Source: Macrolepiota albuminosa (Eukaryota; Basidiomycota; Agaricomycetes; Agaricales; Agaricaceae). From it: a stretch of DNA of 64,000 nucleotides. The stretch is taken from positions 1,017,791-1,081,790 of the forward strand of contig JAMWFC010000073.1 of assembly GCA_027475525.1 (NCBI GenBank), given 5' to 3'. The notes under the pieces are model-generated. The model ran no database searches. It worked only from the letters and a program-made list of their open reading frames with translations, and had not been told where the DNA came from. Shown piece by piece: positions 44,206 through 55,861 of this stretch (the stretch's first letter is position 1; each line of letters begins with the position of its first letter). Both the position numbers and the translations under genes were made by a program.

Positions 44206-45974
44206 TGTCACAATCCAGCCCAACCCAACGCACCAACCCGACCCCACGTCTCCAAACTCTGGCTCTGGCATTCAACACCCCATGGCCACCCACAGGCCCC
44301 GTCTGACCTCCCCCTATGACCACCCATGGGCCCTGACCAATCCTCCAATACCACATCCCTGGGCCCCGCTGATCACCTCCAACATTCAAACCGACCAATA
44401 ATAGGCTTCTACTCGGACTGAGCGCATCAAGGGACATTATAGGTCGACCGACCTTTGACACACTGGAGACTCTAGCAACCAGCCTTGGATACAGAACAGC
44501 CCTAGCGCTGGCGCTCTAGGGCAAGACTTATCTATTCATCTTAATCACCAGTACTAACCCCTCAGCACACTCCATTCATTTACTTTGAAGACCACGGAGG
44601 CTCAGAACTCATAGCGCTAACATGACGGCAAGAAGTGACTCTGACCAATCCCCAATCAATACCAAAAGGAGTTGGTAATTGGTGCTGTCCATCACCAAGG
44701 CTCTTCAATCAGAAGTCTAAAAGAATCAATGACGACAAGACAGGATACACGCAGACCCGACATTCAAATCTATCAAAAGATGGTACAATGTTTAGCACCA
44801 GAATTAGCGCTCACGGCATCTGTTGAGGATTACCTGACTATACCCCGGATGACATGACCAATTGAATTACATCAAAAAGTGAGCAAACTCGTACGATTTC
44901 TAAGTAGTTTTAGAGTCGCCGTTGGTTGCCGTCACCCATGTGCTGCAGGTTGCCGTTGACAGGTGGCCGTTAGCTACAACTACAAAGAAAGGCGCTAACT
45001 TCTAGCGCCGTCAATGGACTTATTTTGGAAAGACCGTAGCACATAGTATAAAAACTAGCTACTTATCATGTATATAACAACGAATCGTAACCTCTTGACC
45101 ACCCAAGTTACACTTAGCGTTCAATTCGCGCTAGCCTTGCCTGACTTTGTCACCAAGTTTGGCGCTAGCTTTGTCTATCTTGTCTTCGTTGTCTACAGTG
45201 CCACCTACAGGCACACTATGCTGCGCTATTCGTTTTACTCTCTGTATCCTCACTCAAGCTACGGCGCTAACTGTTTGCTAGGTAGCATCTAGCGCACCGC
45301 CCTATCACATTGACTCGAGCACACTGGGACCCTGCTGGGACTCCTCACAAACCCGCACGCCAGGCGCTGGAGATGGCATTGTACTGCATATACGTCCAGC
45401 GCACCCAACCACAGTTGGCATCATCACCGACCTCACCCTGTGGCCGCCCATGGGCCCTGACCAATCCTCTGGCACCACACCCGCACCTGGACACTGCACC
45501 ACACAGGACCAATCACATGGATCCCAACCCCAGAGCTCACCCGCTCCCCACGGACCTTAACCACTATAGGTATATAGCTGTTAGCCAGTAAATCATTAAG
45601 GGTAGTCTTGATATTGCTATAAACACGTCTCTATACTCTCTTGTTTACTTTGTACTTCATCTCAATCTATCTCTCTTATCCTCTCAAGTCTCTTGGCCTT
45701 CTAAAAGTCTCACTTCAATTCTAACTCAGTCTCCCAGTCTTAGTCTCTTTCCCCAATTACCCCCTCTCTCCTCCACCCTAACAAGGCTCCACCTTCTCCC
45801 CTCCCTGTATTCTGGACTTAGCCCAGGATCCTGCCCCACCTCTCCCTACAATCTCCAGCGCTCCATAGCCACCCCACGCCCCACCCAAAGCCCCGGAACT
45901 TGTCCTCCATTACCCAAAGACTCTCCATAGACTTCAAGTCCGCCTAGTAAGGACCCGCTTTCCCCCAGAGGCCC
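44206..45974 (+). repeat. L2-family LTR, copy d, split by L3 and truncated
   Basis: Starts TGTCACAATCCAGCCC and follows the LTR at 22580 to 44396, then resumes at 45427 (CCGACCTCACCCTGTGG) and continues to 45974, where it breaks within GAGGCCC about 25 bases before its expected TGACA end. The interruption is the L3 repeat at 44397-45425. It interrupts gene C on its left and abuts G4 on its right. Confidence 0.75.
44397..45425 (+). repeat. L3 repeat (probable LTR), copy b, CpG-rich
   Basis: About 1.03 kb, flanked by ACCGACC on both sides (44390-44396 and 45426-45432). Contains a TATAAAAA box (about 45048) and many GGCGCTA/TAGCGCC words. Two other copies in the window lack most of these CpGs. 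Termini resemble TGATAGGC...CATCATCA of the 60-kb copy. Confidence 0.7.
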
Positions 45975-45977
45975 TAA

Positions 45978-47451
45978 TACCTCTAATCCCATACTTCTTT
46001 TCCAGCCAGGCAGTGACCTGTTTGAACTGTCCAGCATTATCTGTGATGATTTCTGCAATGCAGCCCCAGCAGCAAATCACATCTTCAAATAACCATTGAC
46101 CAATAGTCTTATGGTTCTCCTTCCTCAGGGGTCTACTTTCCATCCAAGAAGACAAGGCACATCTGCCATGTACTATGTATTTGCAGCCATTTGAGGCTGG
46201 TGTCATGTGCATGGTATCAATGTGGATTGTTTGGAAGATGGAGGGGGTATAAGTTACAGTTGGTTCCCTGTTGACTACTGTCTCTTGTCTGATTTGACAA
46301 TTGTGACAAGTCCCAACATACCACTGTACATCCTCTTCAATGCCAGGCCACCAGAAGTGCTCCTGTATGAGCATCCTGGTGGCATAGGCTCCCCTATGTC
46401 CTAAGGTATCATGGGCTGATTTAAGCATGAACATTTGTCTATCAATTTGGACTACTAGTTTATGCCTTTCCTCATGACTGTGCTTGTACAATCTCCCCTT
46501 CTTATCAAAGAAGAATTGCCTAGCAAACTTCTTAAACTTTTCTAGGTCCCAGCCTTGTAGATTCTTGGGTTCTGTTCCTAGATCTTGCAACCAACTCTCA
46601 ACAGTGGGTAGCAGATTATCCCAGTCTTTACCCTCACTACCTTTCTGGTGTTCTAGGTAAGTTTGTGTGTCCTCTACCCTTGCTTCTTGGTCTTCCACTG
46701 GTAACAAAGGCATGGTCATAGCTAGTACTGCTACTGGATTCATGCTTGTCTCTGCAGTTTGACCCAAGATGCCATCTCCAAGTTCCTGCTCCTGGGACCT
46801 GGCTTTACTAAGTTCTTGCTCAAAGTCTGATACTTCAGTAGCAACCATGTTTAGATAGCCACCTCTGGTGTTAATTTGCTCTGCAAACTCTTCAAGCTCC
46901 AAAGGTTCCCAGTCCTCCCAACCAGGTATATTATTGATCTTACTCATAGTTCATAGACTTGGGTTCATCCATTAACTCCGGATCAACTGATGGGTACTTC
47001 TCATTTCCTGGCTGCTTAGGCCACTGTGACAAGCCATCCACACTGAAGGTCTTGCCTGGCACATGCCTTAAGGTAAAGCGGTAGAGTAGGACATTCTCAA
47101 TCCATCTCATGATAGTGGCATTGGGTCCTACTCCTGGATTTCCTAGCATCCCTTTAAGATACTTGGCATCTGTCTCTATCACTAGTTTTCTACAATCTGT
47201 CAAGGTCATAACACATTCCACTTTGGAGTGGTCAGCCTGGGACCTCACAAAATCAGGGGATTCTCTGCAATAAAGATTGGTAGAGGGATTGTTGGAAGTT
47301 TTGACCCCCTGAACAGTGGCTAGCAATGACACCTACATGCAATGTGCAGGTCCTGGGGTCTGCAAGTCCATAGCTTCAGCAAAAACTGGCATGGCATTGT
47401 GCATATATGTGTCAGCTATGTCAGGCAACACAGCAGCTGTGTCAGAGTCAG
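45978..47451 (-). pseudogene. G4: Gypsy RNase H and integrase fragment
   Basis: Minus strand. RNase H C-terminal part (LVIETDAKYLKGML, RWIENVLLYRFTLRHVPGKT) at 46940-47332 is followed, with a small frame change at 46945, by a linker and the integrase zinc module (HDTLGHRGAYATRMLIQEHF, CHNCQIRQ) and catalytic core (FQTIHIDTMHM, EIITDNAGQFKQV) ending at about 45980 before the catalytic Glu. It is a different lineage from G1 (YVGTCHNCQIRQ-type). Left end truncated at an L2 LTR; right end joined to unrecognised sequence that was later split by the Gypsy at 47452-55856. Confidence 0.8.
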
Positions 47452-47686
47452 TATAACGAAGTTACAGGATCTGTGAGCTTAGAGTTCACACTGCACAGAA
47501 TCAGACCAGTCTGGTCTATTGACTATGAAGTATAAACACAAAAACTAAGCTGCTTGGTAAGCAGCTGGTACAACTATATATAATAATGTAATTAATAATA
47601 TTATATTATAATAAATATAATATAATATTAACTACTACTGTAAGTATAAGCTATGTGGTCAATGCCACATAGCGGACTACGCTACA
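47452..47686 (-). repeat. G3 3' LTR
   Basis: TATAACGAAG (first G mutated to A) ... GGACTACGCTACA. Preceded by GTCAG. Confidence 0.9.
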
Positions 47687-47731
47687 CACCCCCCAATCAG
47701 ACCAAGCTATGGTCTTGAAATAATACAACGG

Positions 47732-48343
47732 TCAGGCCATCAGTAAGTCAGGGATGGGGGCAATTGAAGAGTCCCCAGGCTCCCGGAATGGATCAGCAGT
47801 TGCATCGTCCATGTCATAGTCGAGGAGTTCATCCTCAGGTGCAGGCTCATAAGAAGTGCCCGATGGCCCTGCTATGGGCAGGGAGTCGTCATAGTCCCGG
47901 AGGGGGAACAGTGTGAGAGTGGGGTCAACAATCGACCCCAGGATAGGTGGTTGAGGATCAGGAAGATCCCCAGTGTTGGATGGGTACTGGCACATCCAGA
48001 TCTCATGGGCATAAATGTCTTGCCCAATGAGGAGGTACATTCCCTTAGTAAGTGTGTCATTGTAAGCACAATGACTGTCCTGCTGCTGGAGCATAAGGTG
48101 TTGTCGATCACCAATGGTGGCCTCGTGCCACCCATCCCACTGAGCAATGGACTGGGGTGTCTTGTAATGGTTGAGGTGTTGTAGCCTCTCGTTGTCGATG
48201 GCGGCCACCTCATTGTAGAGCCAGCTGTCACTGAAGAATATGTGGGCCAAGTAGGTGACTCCATAGGTATACACATGGTCAGCCCAGCTGACTGGAATTT
48301 GATTGTGCAAAAGGACGTGTAACGCGTCCAAAGTGGTAAACAT
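47732..48343 (-). pseudogene. ORF3 C-terminal fragment in G3
   Basis: 203 codons closely matching the end of G1 ORF3 (FTTLDALHVLLHNQIPVSWA ... IGDRQHLMLQQQDSHCAYND ... LLDYDMDDATADPFREPGDS). The frame is intact, but its 5' part is cut by the G2 LTR at 48354. Good conservation of this C-terminal domain between copies suggests it matters to the element. Confidence 0.85.
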
Positions 48344-48353
48344 GGAGGCTGAT

Positions 48354-48548
48354 TGTAACGTAGTTACAGTAGTAGAAATTCCAAGTCCTTAGTCACATGA
48401 GTGAATCAGACTAGCGTCTTGATTTTCAGCTATGTAACACAAGAAAAAAGGAACTAAGTCCAAATAACTATAAACACTAGTATAAATGCGACGTTACGTC
48501 ACATACTAACAAGATAAGTAACACAATATATAAGTGTGGGCCGTTACA
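48354..48548 (-). repeat. LTR of the second Gypsy family (G2)
   Basis: 195 bp, TGTAACGTAGTTACAGTAG ... GGGCCGTTACA, with TGTAAC/GTTACA ends but otherwise unlike the L1 LTR. A GGGGGCA polypurine tract abuts it on the element strand. A TATATATTG box lies inside. Confidence 0.75.
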
Positions 48549-48725
48549 TGCCCCCATTGAGATCGTTATCACAATCTAACATATCCGTATTGCATTGAAG
48601 ACTCACTTGCTGCTTCGGTGCATTCGCAACTTTTTTTTTTCCAGGTGGGGCAGCGTTGCTGCCTCTGCATCTTCATCTCTCAATATTGCCAGGCGCTACT
48701 GTGCCACTCTTCCGAGCACGCGTCC

Positions 48726-49733
48726 CTAGCTACGCTGAGTATCCTGATGGGGTGGGGGATGAGCTAGGAGCCTCGCCCTGGCCGCTGCCGCTTTCATCTC
48801 GTAAGTCGACGACAATGGTTGGGCCTCCATGACCTCTTCAGGGGCAGCCATTTCCGTATCCTCCAGGGCGACATTAGTCGCCTTGGTGTCCACAGGGCGT
48901 CCTGGTGGTGTCTGGATGGGAGGAATATCCTCCTGCGGTCTCATCCGCAGATACTCAAAGTTGGGGTTGGTACCAATATAATAGTACATTCCCTTGCTCT
49001 GTGTGGGCATGCCTGCCCTCTCCTCCTCACGGATCTTAAACAAGAGGCGATAGCAATCGTCCGCATCCATCTCCCACCACCCGTCCCAGTTTGGGATGGC
49101 AGGAAGCACGCCATATGTGGCCAAGCGATGATGTCGCTCATTATTGGCTGCTCAGAAAACGTCAAGCGACACGGTGGGCTTGAAGAAGTGCTGCTCCATG
49201 TACACTAATCCATAGGTGTACGCATGGTCCACCCACTCTACTGGAATACAATTCTGCAGCAGCATTCAAATGGCATCATCATCGCTGAAATTCTGCAATG
49301 CGCTTTTGGGCACGTATATGTGGTGGCAATCAAAGCTGTCCCCGCCCAGTGGCTGAAATGGGTGGTGAGCATCCTTCTCATTGAAGGCTGCTACAGCCTC
49401 CCAGTACAATCCAGGTTGTGCAAACACCAGTGCGAGCTGTCGCACTATGGTGGGTTGACCAGCTCCACTGGCACATACTGCCCATGCCAAGGCATAACCA
49501 AAGAGCATACGGTAGTGTATCCGATATGCCAAATTGAAGGCCAGGCTGGTAAAAGCATTATCCAGGCCTGGGCGGCCAAATACAATGGCGTACCATGCCA
49601 ATGTGTCAAGGTCAAATGGTTGTGCAGGTGGAGGGGGGCGCATAGCCACGAGTTGGAAGCTGCCATCTTCCTTGCGCGTTGTCAATTGAGGGGGTATGGT
49701 CACCCACTCCATCATGGCATTGTCCTCAGACAT
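48726..49733 (-). pseudogene. Divergent ORF3 relative in G2
   Basis: Two frames (49733-49266 and 49124-48726) with a break of about 140 bases between them cover the ORF3 C-terminal domain. Shared with G1: PFDLDTLAWYAIVFGRPG versus PFALDYLGSYALLYGRPG, VFAQPGLYWEAVAAF versus VFARPGLYKEAVAEY, SKGMYYYIGTN versus TKGMYLLIGQD. Overall similarity is low, yet these blocks are kept, so ORF3 is an old part of both element families. Function unknown. The junction with pol lies at about 49740-49770. Confidence 0.65.
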
Positions 49734-49765
49734 GCCCAGTCATTGAGGGTCGACTGGGGAGCTCC

Positions 49766-50931
49766 AACTCCAGTCTTGGACGCATCACAAATAAGCCATA
49801 TAGGCTCATCCCACCTAGGATCAATCGGGCGCAGCACCGGCGTCTTAGCACAAATCTGCTTGATCATCTCAAAGCACCGCTGGTGCAGCGGTTGCCAGTG
49901 GAACGGGGCCCCGTTCAGTGTCATGGCCATCAGTGGCCCTGTATAGGCCGATATGTCTGGCAAGAAGGTGCCAATATAATTTACCAACCCCACAAAGCGC
50001 TGGATATCATTGTAATTCCATGGTACACGCCACTCCCAAATCCTATCAATCTTATCCGCATTGGGGTGGATCCCCTGGTCATCTATTACATGACCCAAAC
50101 AGTCAATCATCTCTGCATACAACTCGCACTTCTTCCACTTAAGATGCAACCTATTCTCCCTGTGTCATTCAAACACAACCCTGAGATGGTCCTCATGCTC
50201 CTCAATGGAGTCCAAGAATATAAATATGTCATCCAAGTACACATGCATGAATTTCCCAATGACATCACGGAATATTGAGGTCATCAACCTCTGAAACGTT
50301 GCCAGCGCATTACAGTCGCCGATCTGCATAATATTACTCACAAACATCCCCATGGGTGACGCAAACAGCATCTTGTGTATGTCAGAAGTACGTATGCGCA
50401 CCTGCTCATATGCATCAGTCAGGTCAATTTTTGACCGTACCTTCGCCTGAGCCACATCCTCCCGGATGACCTCCTGGTCTGGCAAGAGCATCACATCCTT
50501 AACCATGTTATCATTGCGCTGCCGTGCATCCAGCGCCATGCGCAATGTCCCATCCTTCTTCAGAATGCACAACAGTGGTGCTGCCTGCACCACCAGCCTT
50601 GCCTCCCACCAACATGCATTCAAGTAACAGTTGGTCTTGTCCTGCAGCTGGTCCTGCAACGCTTGCAGACAGCAAGGCAGATGATATTTATACCGCTTAT
50701 CGTCATCAATGAGATTTATCTCAGGATTGACATCCCTCCAGGGAGGCAACTCCTCCTTTGTCCCATTGACAATATCAGCATATTCCCTCTGCCACCGCTG
50801 GCGCAGCACCTCCACATCCACCCCTGGCCCCTTGCCTTTGTCAGCTGGCCGGTGTCTGTCCACCACTCCCTGCAGTTGCCCACGGAACCTGTCATTGAGC
50901 GCCTGCAGACGCTCAGCGCTGCCATCTCCAA
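49766..50931 (-). pseudogene. G2 reverse transcriptase
   Basis: RT motifs: LLCILKKDGTLRMALDARQR (about 50500-50570), SKIDLTDAYEQVRI, VYLDDIFIFLDS (about 50210-50240, catalytic Asp pair intact), KKCELYAEMIDCLGHVIDDQ, FVGLVNYIGTFLPD. A TGA at 50165-50167 splits the frame where G1 reads Arg (FERLRKY), another CGA-to-TGA change. The start of RNase H (IWLICDASKTGVG) is followed immediately by foreign sequence. Confidence 0.85.
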
Positions 50932-51463
50932 TGTTCAGTCATAGTAGCGGCCCTGGCGATGACTGCACTGCCCCCTTGAATCTAATCTCTGAAGGTGCCG
51001 ATACTTCATCCGGAGTAGCTAGGCAATACACTTTGCCTCTACTAGACCCCCTGCATACATCGCGGATGCACATCAACACCACCAGATTGTTCCACTCTCA
51101 TGGCATCCATGGGTCATAGGCCCATTGCACCTTGGGCGCAACACAGGGCCGGTCCCACAAGGTGCACCTGTCACCTGCTACCGACGCTGCCTCCGTGGCC
51201 CATTGTTGCTCCTCTTCCTCCGTTACCAGATCCTCCACTTTGACCTTCGACATCGTTGGTTGGCACTCACTCGACGCTCACACCACACACCTCATCTCAA
51301 CTCCGGCATCCCCATTCCTCACTGTCCCAGGCCAAGCCATCCGACCCACCTGGAACTCCTCCTCAGTCATCATCAGGCATGGCAAATCCACCGGTAGACT
51401 GGCCACAGGCTCAACTTCCTCTCTCACCTCCTCCACTGCCACCTTGCATTGGCAACCATGGAG

Positions 51464-54344
51464 TCAGTTCTCGTCACGGCACTTCTCGGTTGCCCTCTGT
51501 CGGCGCAGGCGTCCATCCGTGTCTTCCAAGACCACTTGTTCTGCCTTCAGTTGTTCACCATTAACGACTACCTCATCCTTGCTAAAGTCCAGTAGGACTC
51601 CATTCTTGCGCATAAATGGTGTACCAATAATCATGTCATAGCGATCAAAGTTTGCTACATCAAGATACTCTGTCATGGACACCCCGCCCACAGCCACCTT
51701 AGCCTTCATCCCAAACTGGACTACCAACCTACTGCCCACTGTCCCCAACTGGAGAGTTATGGGCTCCTCCAATTTGTTAACGCAATTCTGGTGCACATGT
51801 GCAAACTGGGGTGTGATTCCTGATGTGGTACTTCTCAAGTCCCACAACGTCCATGCAGGACTACCATTCACATTCACGTATGTCACCAGACACACCTTCT
51901 CATCTTGCCTATACCTTGGGCAACTCAGTTCTGTCAAGGCCTTATGCAGCGTTACTCACCGCATTCGCATGCGCTGGTCCCTTTCCAGACAATCATACTC
52001 ATCCTCTGGATAGTTTGTGAGCGCCACCAGGTGTTTGGAGTCGCTATCGCGACTATAGTACTCATTGGCATACACATCCACAGTCACCAACTCATCATCC
52101 TCCCCCACTGCATGCTTATCATCACTCGCTTTGCTGTCAGCCAATTCGGCCTCTGAGTCCCCTCCTGGCCTGCTGTCAGCCTCACTGGTCTCCCCATCAC
52201 TGCCATCCACCGTATGGGTAGCTCGAAGCTGCACATGGTCCCGTGGCCTATACTGAGGGCACTTCGGAGAATTTGGGAAATGATCGCACGCTCCACAGTT
52301 GAAGCATCGCTGGACTCCAGGCATTTTCGCCTTACTCATGATCTTCATCCCCGCCCTCGGGCCTCCACCCTCGTCTTTACATGGCAGTCCCTGTCCCTGC
52401 ACGTTTCCCTTGTTCTTGGCCTGATCCTCTCGCAGCTTCTCATCCCCACCTCCCTGTTGGGCAGCCCTATTCACCTTTCTATCATCACGGACCACAATCT
52501 GCGGGGTGCTACCCAACACCAAGTCGGCTCGCCGCATCACAAACGTGCCAATTTTATCAGCCGTCCACTGAGGCATCTGCCGCCTCGTCATCTGCTGCTC
52601 GTAGTGCGTTGCCGTCTTCAGCAACTACTTGTATCGTATAGCATACGCCAAAAACTCATCCACGGTATTGATCTCTGGAGACAAATTGTCATCGCGGATC
52701 AGCGACCTCCTCATCTCTGAGGGCAATCCGTCCAGGAACGCCTCACGTATGGTATACTCGTCTGGGTAGACAGCCATATTCTGAGCGTGCTCCCAAAGCA
52801 CATCATAAAACCCTTGCATGCCTGTCTTCTCACTATACTGCGCCTTCTGAAAGGCCTCACACGCATCCTGCATAGTTGACGGGCTCACAAACCTATTGTA
52901 AAGTCCAATGAGGACATCCTTGAACGTCCACTCCTGGACCTTTCGATTTGTATGCAGAATATGGTGGCGATACCACGCCTTTGCCTCTTCTTCCAGAAAC
53001 TCCTGCAAAACAAACACTCTCTCGTGATCCATATCATCTCCCCCATAGTGGCACGCCACCAAATGATAGCACATGTCAATGGCCCAGTCCTCGAGCTGCG
53101 AGAACTGGTAACCCCCAGTATAACCGTATAGTCTTCGCCTCTGCTCTACGGGGCTTAACCCCGTCAGGGAAATTGAAATGCACCCCCAGTGCGTCATCCA
53201 CCAGGCAGATCAACTGATCGTGCATGTTCTCCCTATGCGCTCTACCTGCCTCATTCATCCCAGGCATGTTCTCCCGTGCCTCAGGCGCAGCAGGTGTCAC
53301 TGCCTTGCTCCCCTGCTGTCGCCCACTGGCCACTTGCTGGCTGGTCGACTCGCGACTCTTGCCCCTGACCTCTCTGCGTATTGTGCTATCATGCCTTGGG
53401 CCACCCCCGGCCTGTTGCCCGTGCACATACTGCCAACGCATATTATCCACAGGCGTCATGCCATTAGCGCCTTCAAACACAATGCCTTGATCATCAACCT
53501 GCGACTCCCCCCGAACTCGGAGGTCCTGGTTCCTCATTCTCTGGAAGTTGACTCGCTTGGCCATAGTATCGGCCATCACCACCTGCTGGTTCTGCCGCAG
53601 CTCCACTGGCCTCACTGGCCTCCCCAGCCCCAGCTGTTCCACCTGCACCTGTGGTGACTCTGCTTCTTCCCCAGAGTCTAAGGCTCCTTCAACCTGTACT
53701 GGGCGGTACTCCACCCCCGTCTCACTCCTCACACCTCCCACTACATCCTGTGTCAACGTTTCGACTGTTGACTCCCCCTCATTATCCATCCCTGTCGAGC
53801 ATCTCTGCCTGCTGGCAGCAGCGCGCCACCAAACAAAGTCTTCCTGAGACTCATCAGCCTTCTTGGGCGCCTCTAGCAGTTCCATCACCTCCTCTATCGC
53901 TGGGGTACAATTGAACCACAGGGAGTCGTATCCCACTGAGCTTGTCGGTGTAGAAGTAGATGCCATACTGCTCCTCATCCTCTTTTGCTCGAGGTACTGC
54001 TGCAACTCAAGCTCGAAGATTTGAGCAAACAGCTCGACATACCCTTCTGACTCTTCAGGGGGCACTGCCTGCTGGCGGTGCCTCATCATCTGGATGTGCT
54101 TTACCACATACAGCTGCAGGCGCGCTTGCATCATTTCCTTTGTCACCTGCGGATACTTTGCAAGTACAATCTTCAGTTGCACTCTGAGCGTGGACGATAC
54201 CCTGTCCTGCTCCTCCATGTACGCTCGGCGACCCACGCCATCCCCTTCCTGTTCAGCCTTCACTCTCAATACAGCAACCTTGCCCTCCCCCTTGGGCTCA
54301 CTTTTGACTCTGGTGTGTACCTCATGACGCAACGCAGACCTCAA
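51464..54344 (-). pseudogene. G2 gag, zinc knuckle and aspartic protease
   Basis: Gag N-terminal part at 54344-53076 is Gln/Glu-rich with a helical basic stretch. The capsid-like part (53197-52625: LEDWAIDMCYHLVACHYGGD, FLDGLPSEMRRSLIRDDNLS) parallels G1, after a frame change near 53100-53190. The zinc knuckle is CFNCGACDHFPNSPKC (about 52290). The protease (51937-51464) has LWDLRSTTSG where G1 has LWDSGSTTSG, so the DSG triad is altered to DLR; the gene is probably inactive here. TAG at 52625 (ex-CAG) and TGA at 51956 (ex-CGA) interrupt the same frame. Confidence 0.8.
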
Positions 54345-54392
54345 TCGTACTACAGACGCCCCATAGTGTGCTCCTGACCTCGTATGTGGGGG

Positions 54393-54591
54393 TGCTCCCC
54401 AGAGTGCATGGTGGATACCATGGATAATGGTCGCAAAGATGCGACCTCAGATGCGCCGCTGGCGAGGTGCTGGATGAGCCAGGGGGTGGCTGGAGCAGGG
54501 GCATTTTCATAGAGAAGGATGTCCTGTTCTAGACCGGCCTCCCAGCTGGGGACAACAATGCTCGACTGAGTCAAGCAATAGGGCACGTTTC
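54393..54591 (-). pseudogene. Misplaced ORF3 segment fused to gag
   Basis: Matches G1 ORF3 at about 4019-4205 (SIVVPSWEAGLEQDIL, HLASGASEVASLRPLSMVST). On its 5' side (from 54597 up) the sequence switches to G1-type gag, and on its 3' side (54392 down) to G2 gag. Joins carry short matches (CACGT; GCTCCCCAG). Confidence 0.85.
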
Positions 54592-54596
54592 CAATG

Positions 54597-55250
54597 TCTT
54601 GATTGCGATGTGCCGAGCATTCCTTGGAAGTGTGGCTCCAGGGGGTCAAGGCCCCTGATTGCCTTGTGGCTTTCCGCTGCACATACATTTGCAGCTCAAT
54701 AGTGAGCACTCTCACCATCAAATCAGTATATTTTGTACTGAATACATTGAGCACTTTGTGCCCTTGTTGCCTAAGTGCTACTATATGTGCTGATGCGTAG
54801 CGCTCAAGTCACGCTTGGGTGGTGTATTTCATCACCTCTGGGTGCAAATCCCAGAACATCCGCAAGCGCATGGTGTACGCGGTTTTTAGCTGCTGCTCCA
54901 CTGCTCTGGCATCATTGTCACTTGACAACTCAATCACCTCTGGAAGCTCTACAACCTCTGGAGCTTCCTCCACTGCTGGCATGTGCGGGAATTGGTTTTC
55001 CACGCAGGCTACTTCAGGACTTGCAGCCTCCTCCAGTACCTCTTCTATGCGGGCTTCCGCTATCTTAGAGGGCATTGAGCCTGCTGTGGACCACCTGGTC
55101 CCACTACTCTGGCTTGGAGGGATAGCTCTTCCAGTCCATACCGACAACTCAGTGTCTCCTGAGACGCCATAGGCACCTGTTGACTGTCGGCTGTCCTCAG
55201 GGGGCCCTTTTGATGCTAGTCAGCTAGACCGTCACAGTCCTCCTAGCAGC
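54597..55250 (-). pseudogene. G3 gag N-terminus
   Basis: Minus strand. Reads an acidic leader (EVLEEAASPEVACVENQFPH ... VVELPEVIELSSDNDA), then MFWDLHPEVMKYTTQA, a TGA at 54809-54811 (probably ex-CGA), LERYASAHIVALRQQGHKV and NVFSTKYTDLMVRVLTIELQ, matching the beginning of G1's gag frame. This shows what G1 lost at the assembly gap. It ends at the fusion with the ORF3 segment. About 370 bases of leader without recognised genes separate it from the 5' LTR. Confidence 0.7.
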
Positions 55251-55621
55251 TGCATAACTGGGGGAGTTAATCCCCCTGGCATCTTGTCCTGGAGACGTTG
55301 CTGACCGTCCTGCTATGAGCTTTCAGCTCTCTGGGCCTCGCTTTTATTCCCCGGCAGGTCAGTGCTCCGACCTTGGTCTTGCCTGACCCGCATTGGACGC
55401 TGATGCATCCTGGGTGTCTGCTGGGTCTCCCCATAGGTCATGGGCATTCCGCCTACCGTCAGTGGAAACTGCAGGTATGGGATTACTCATTGATTCCCTG
55501 TTTAAAATTTGCATGGTGTGGCTGTGCAAGAAGCTCAAGAAGCTGATAGAGTTCTGTCAACAAACTCAGCAACTGACGTCAGGTGCTAGGCGATAGATCC
55601 TAGCTGGCGGATACAAAAAAA

Positions 55622-55856
55622 TGTAATGAAGTTACAGGATTTGTGAGCTTAGAGTTCACACTGCACAGAATCAGACCAGTCTGGTCTATTGACTATGAAG
55701 TATAAACACAAAAACTAAGCTGCTTGGTAAGCAGCTGGTACAACTATATATAATAATGTAATTAATAATATTATATTATAATAAATATAATATAATATTA
55801 ACTACTACTGTAAGTATAAGCTATGTGGTCAACACCACATAGCAGACTACGCTACA
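55622..55856 (-). repeat. G3 5' LTR
   Basis: TGTAATGAAG ... AGACTACGCTACA, followed by GTCAG. Confidence 0.9.
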
Positions 55857-55861
55857 GTCAG

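Larger units (their letters stand above)
48354..54392 (-). mobile_element. G2: second Gypsy family, 5'-truncated and internally deleted, nested in G3
   Basis: Minus-strand order: gag, zinc knuckle, protease, RT up to the first RNase H residues (ICDASKTGVGA at about 49780), then directly ORF3-like sequence (49733-48726) and the 3' LTR. RNase H, integrase and chromodomain are deleted. The 5' LTR is missing; at 54392 the element is fused to a G1-type ORF3 segment. G2 shares the G1 domain plan, including an ORF3 relative, and diverges throughout. Confidence 0.8.
47452..55856 (-). mobile_element. G3: G1-family Gypsy with LTRs and TSD GTCAG, chimeric interior
   Basis: L1 LTRs of 235 bp at 47452-47686 and 55622-55856 differ by about six transitions. 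GTCAG flanks both sides (47447-47451 and 55857-55861). On the minus strand the interior has the 5' leader, gag N-terminus (to 54597), a misplaced ORF3 piece (54393-54591), a large block of another Gypsy family (G2, 54392-48354), then the ORF3 C-terminus (48343-47732) and the polypurine tract. G3 therefore lacks its own pol. It landed within an open frame that reads through the empty site. Confidence 0.88.

Noticed and set aside
44397..45425. L3 as the 3' UTR of the LINE at 60-61.5 kb
   Set aside because: The LINE C-terminal domain continues on the far side of L3, so L3 is an insertion in the LINE, not its tail; the TATA box and defined ends favour an LTR.
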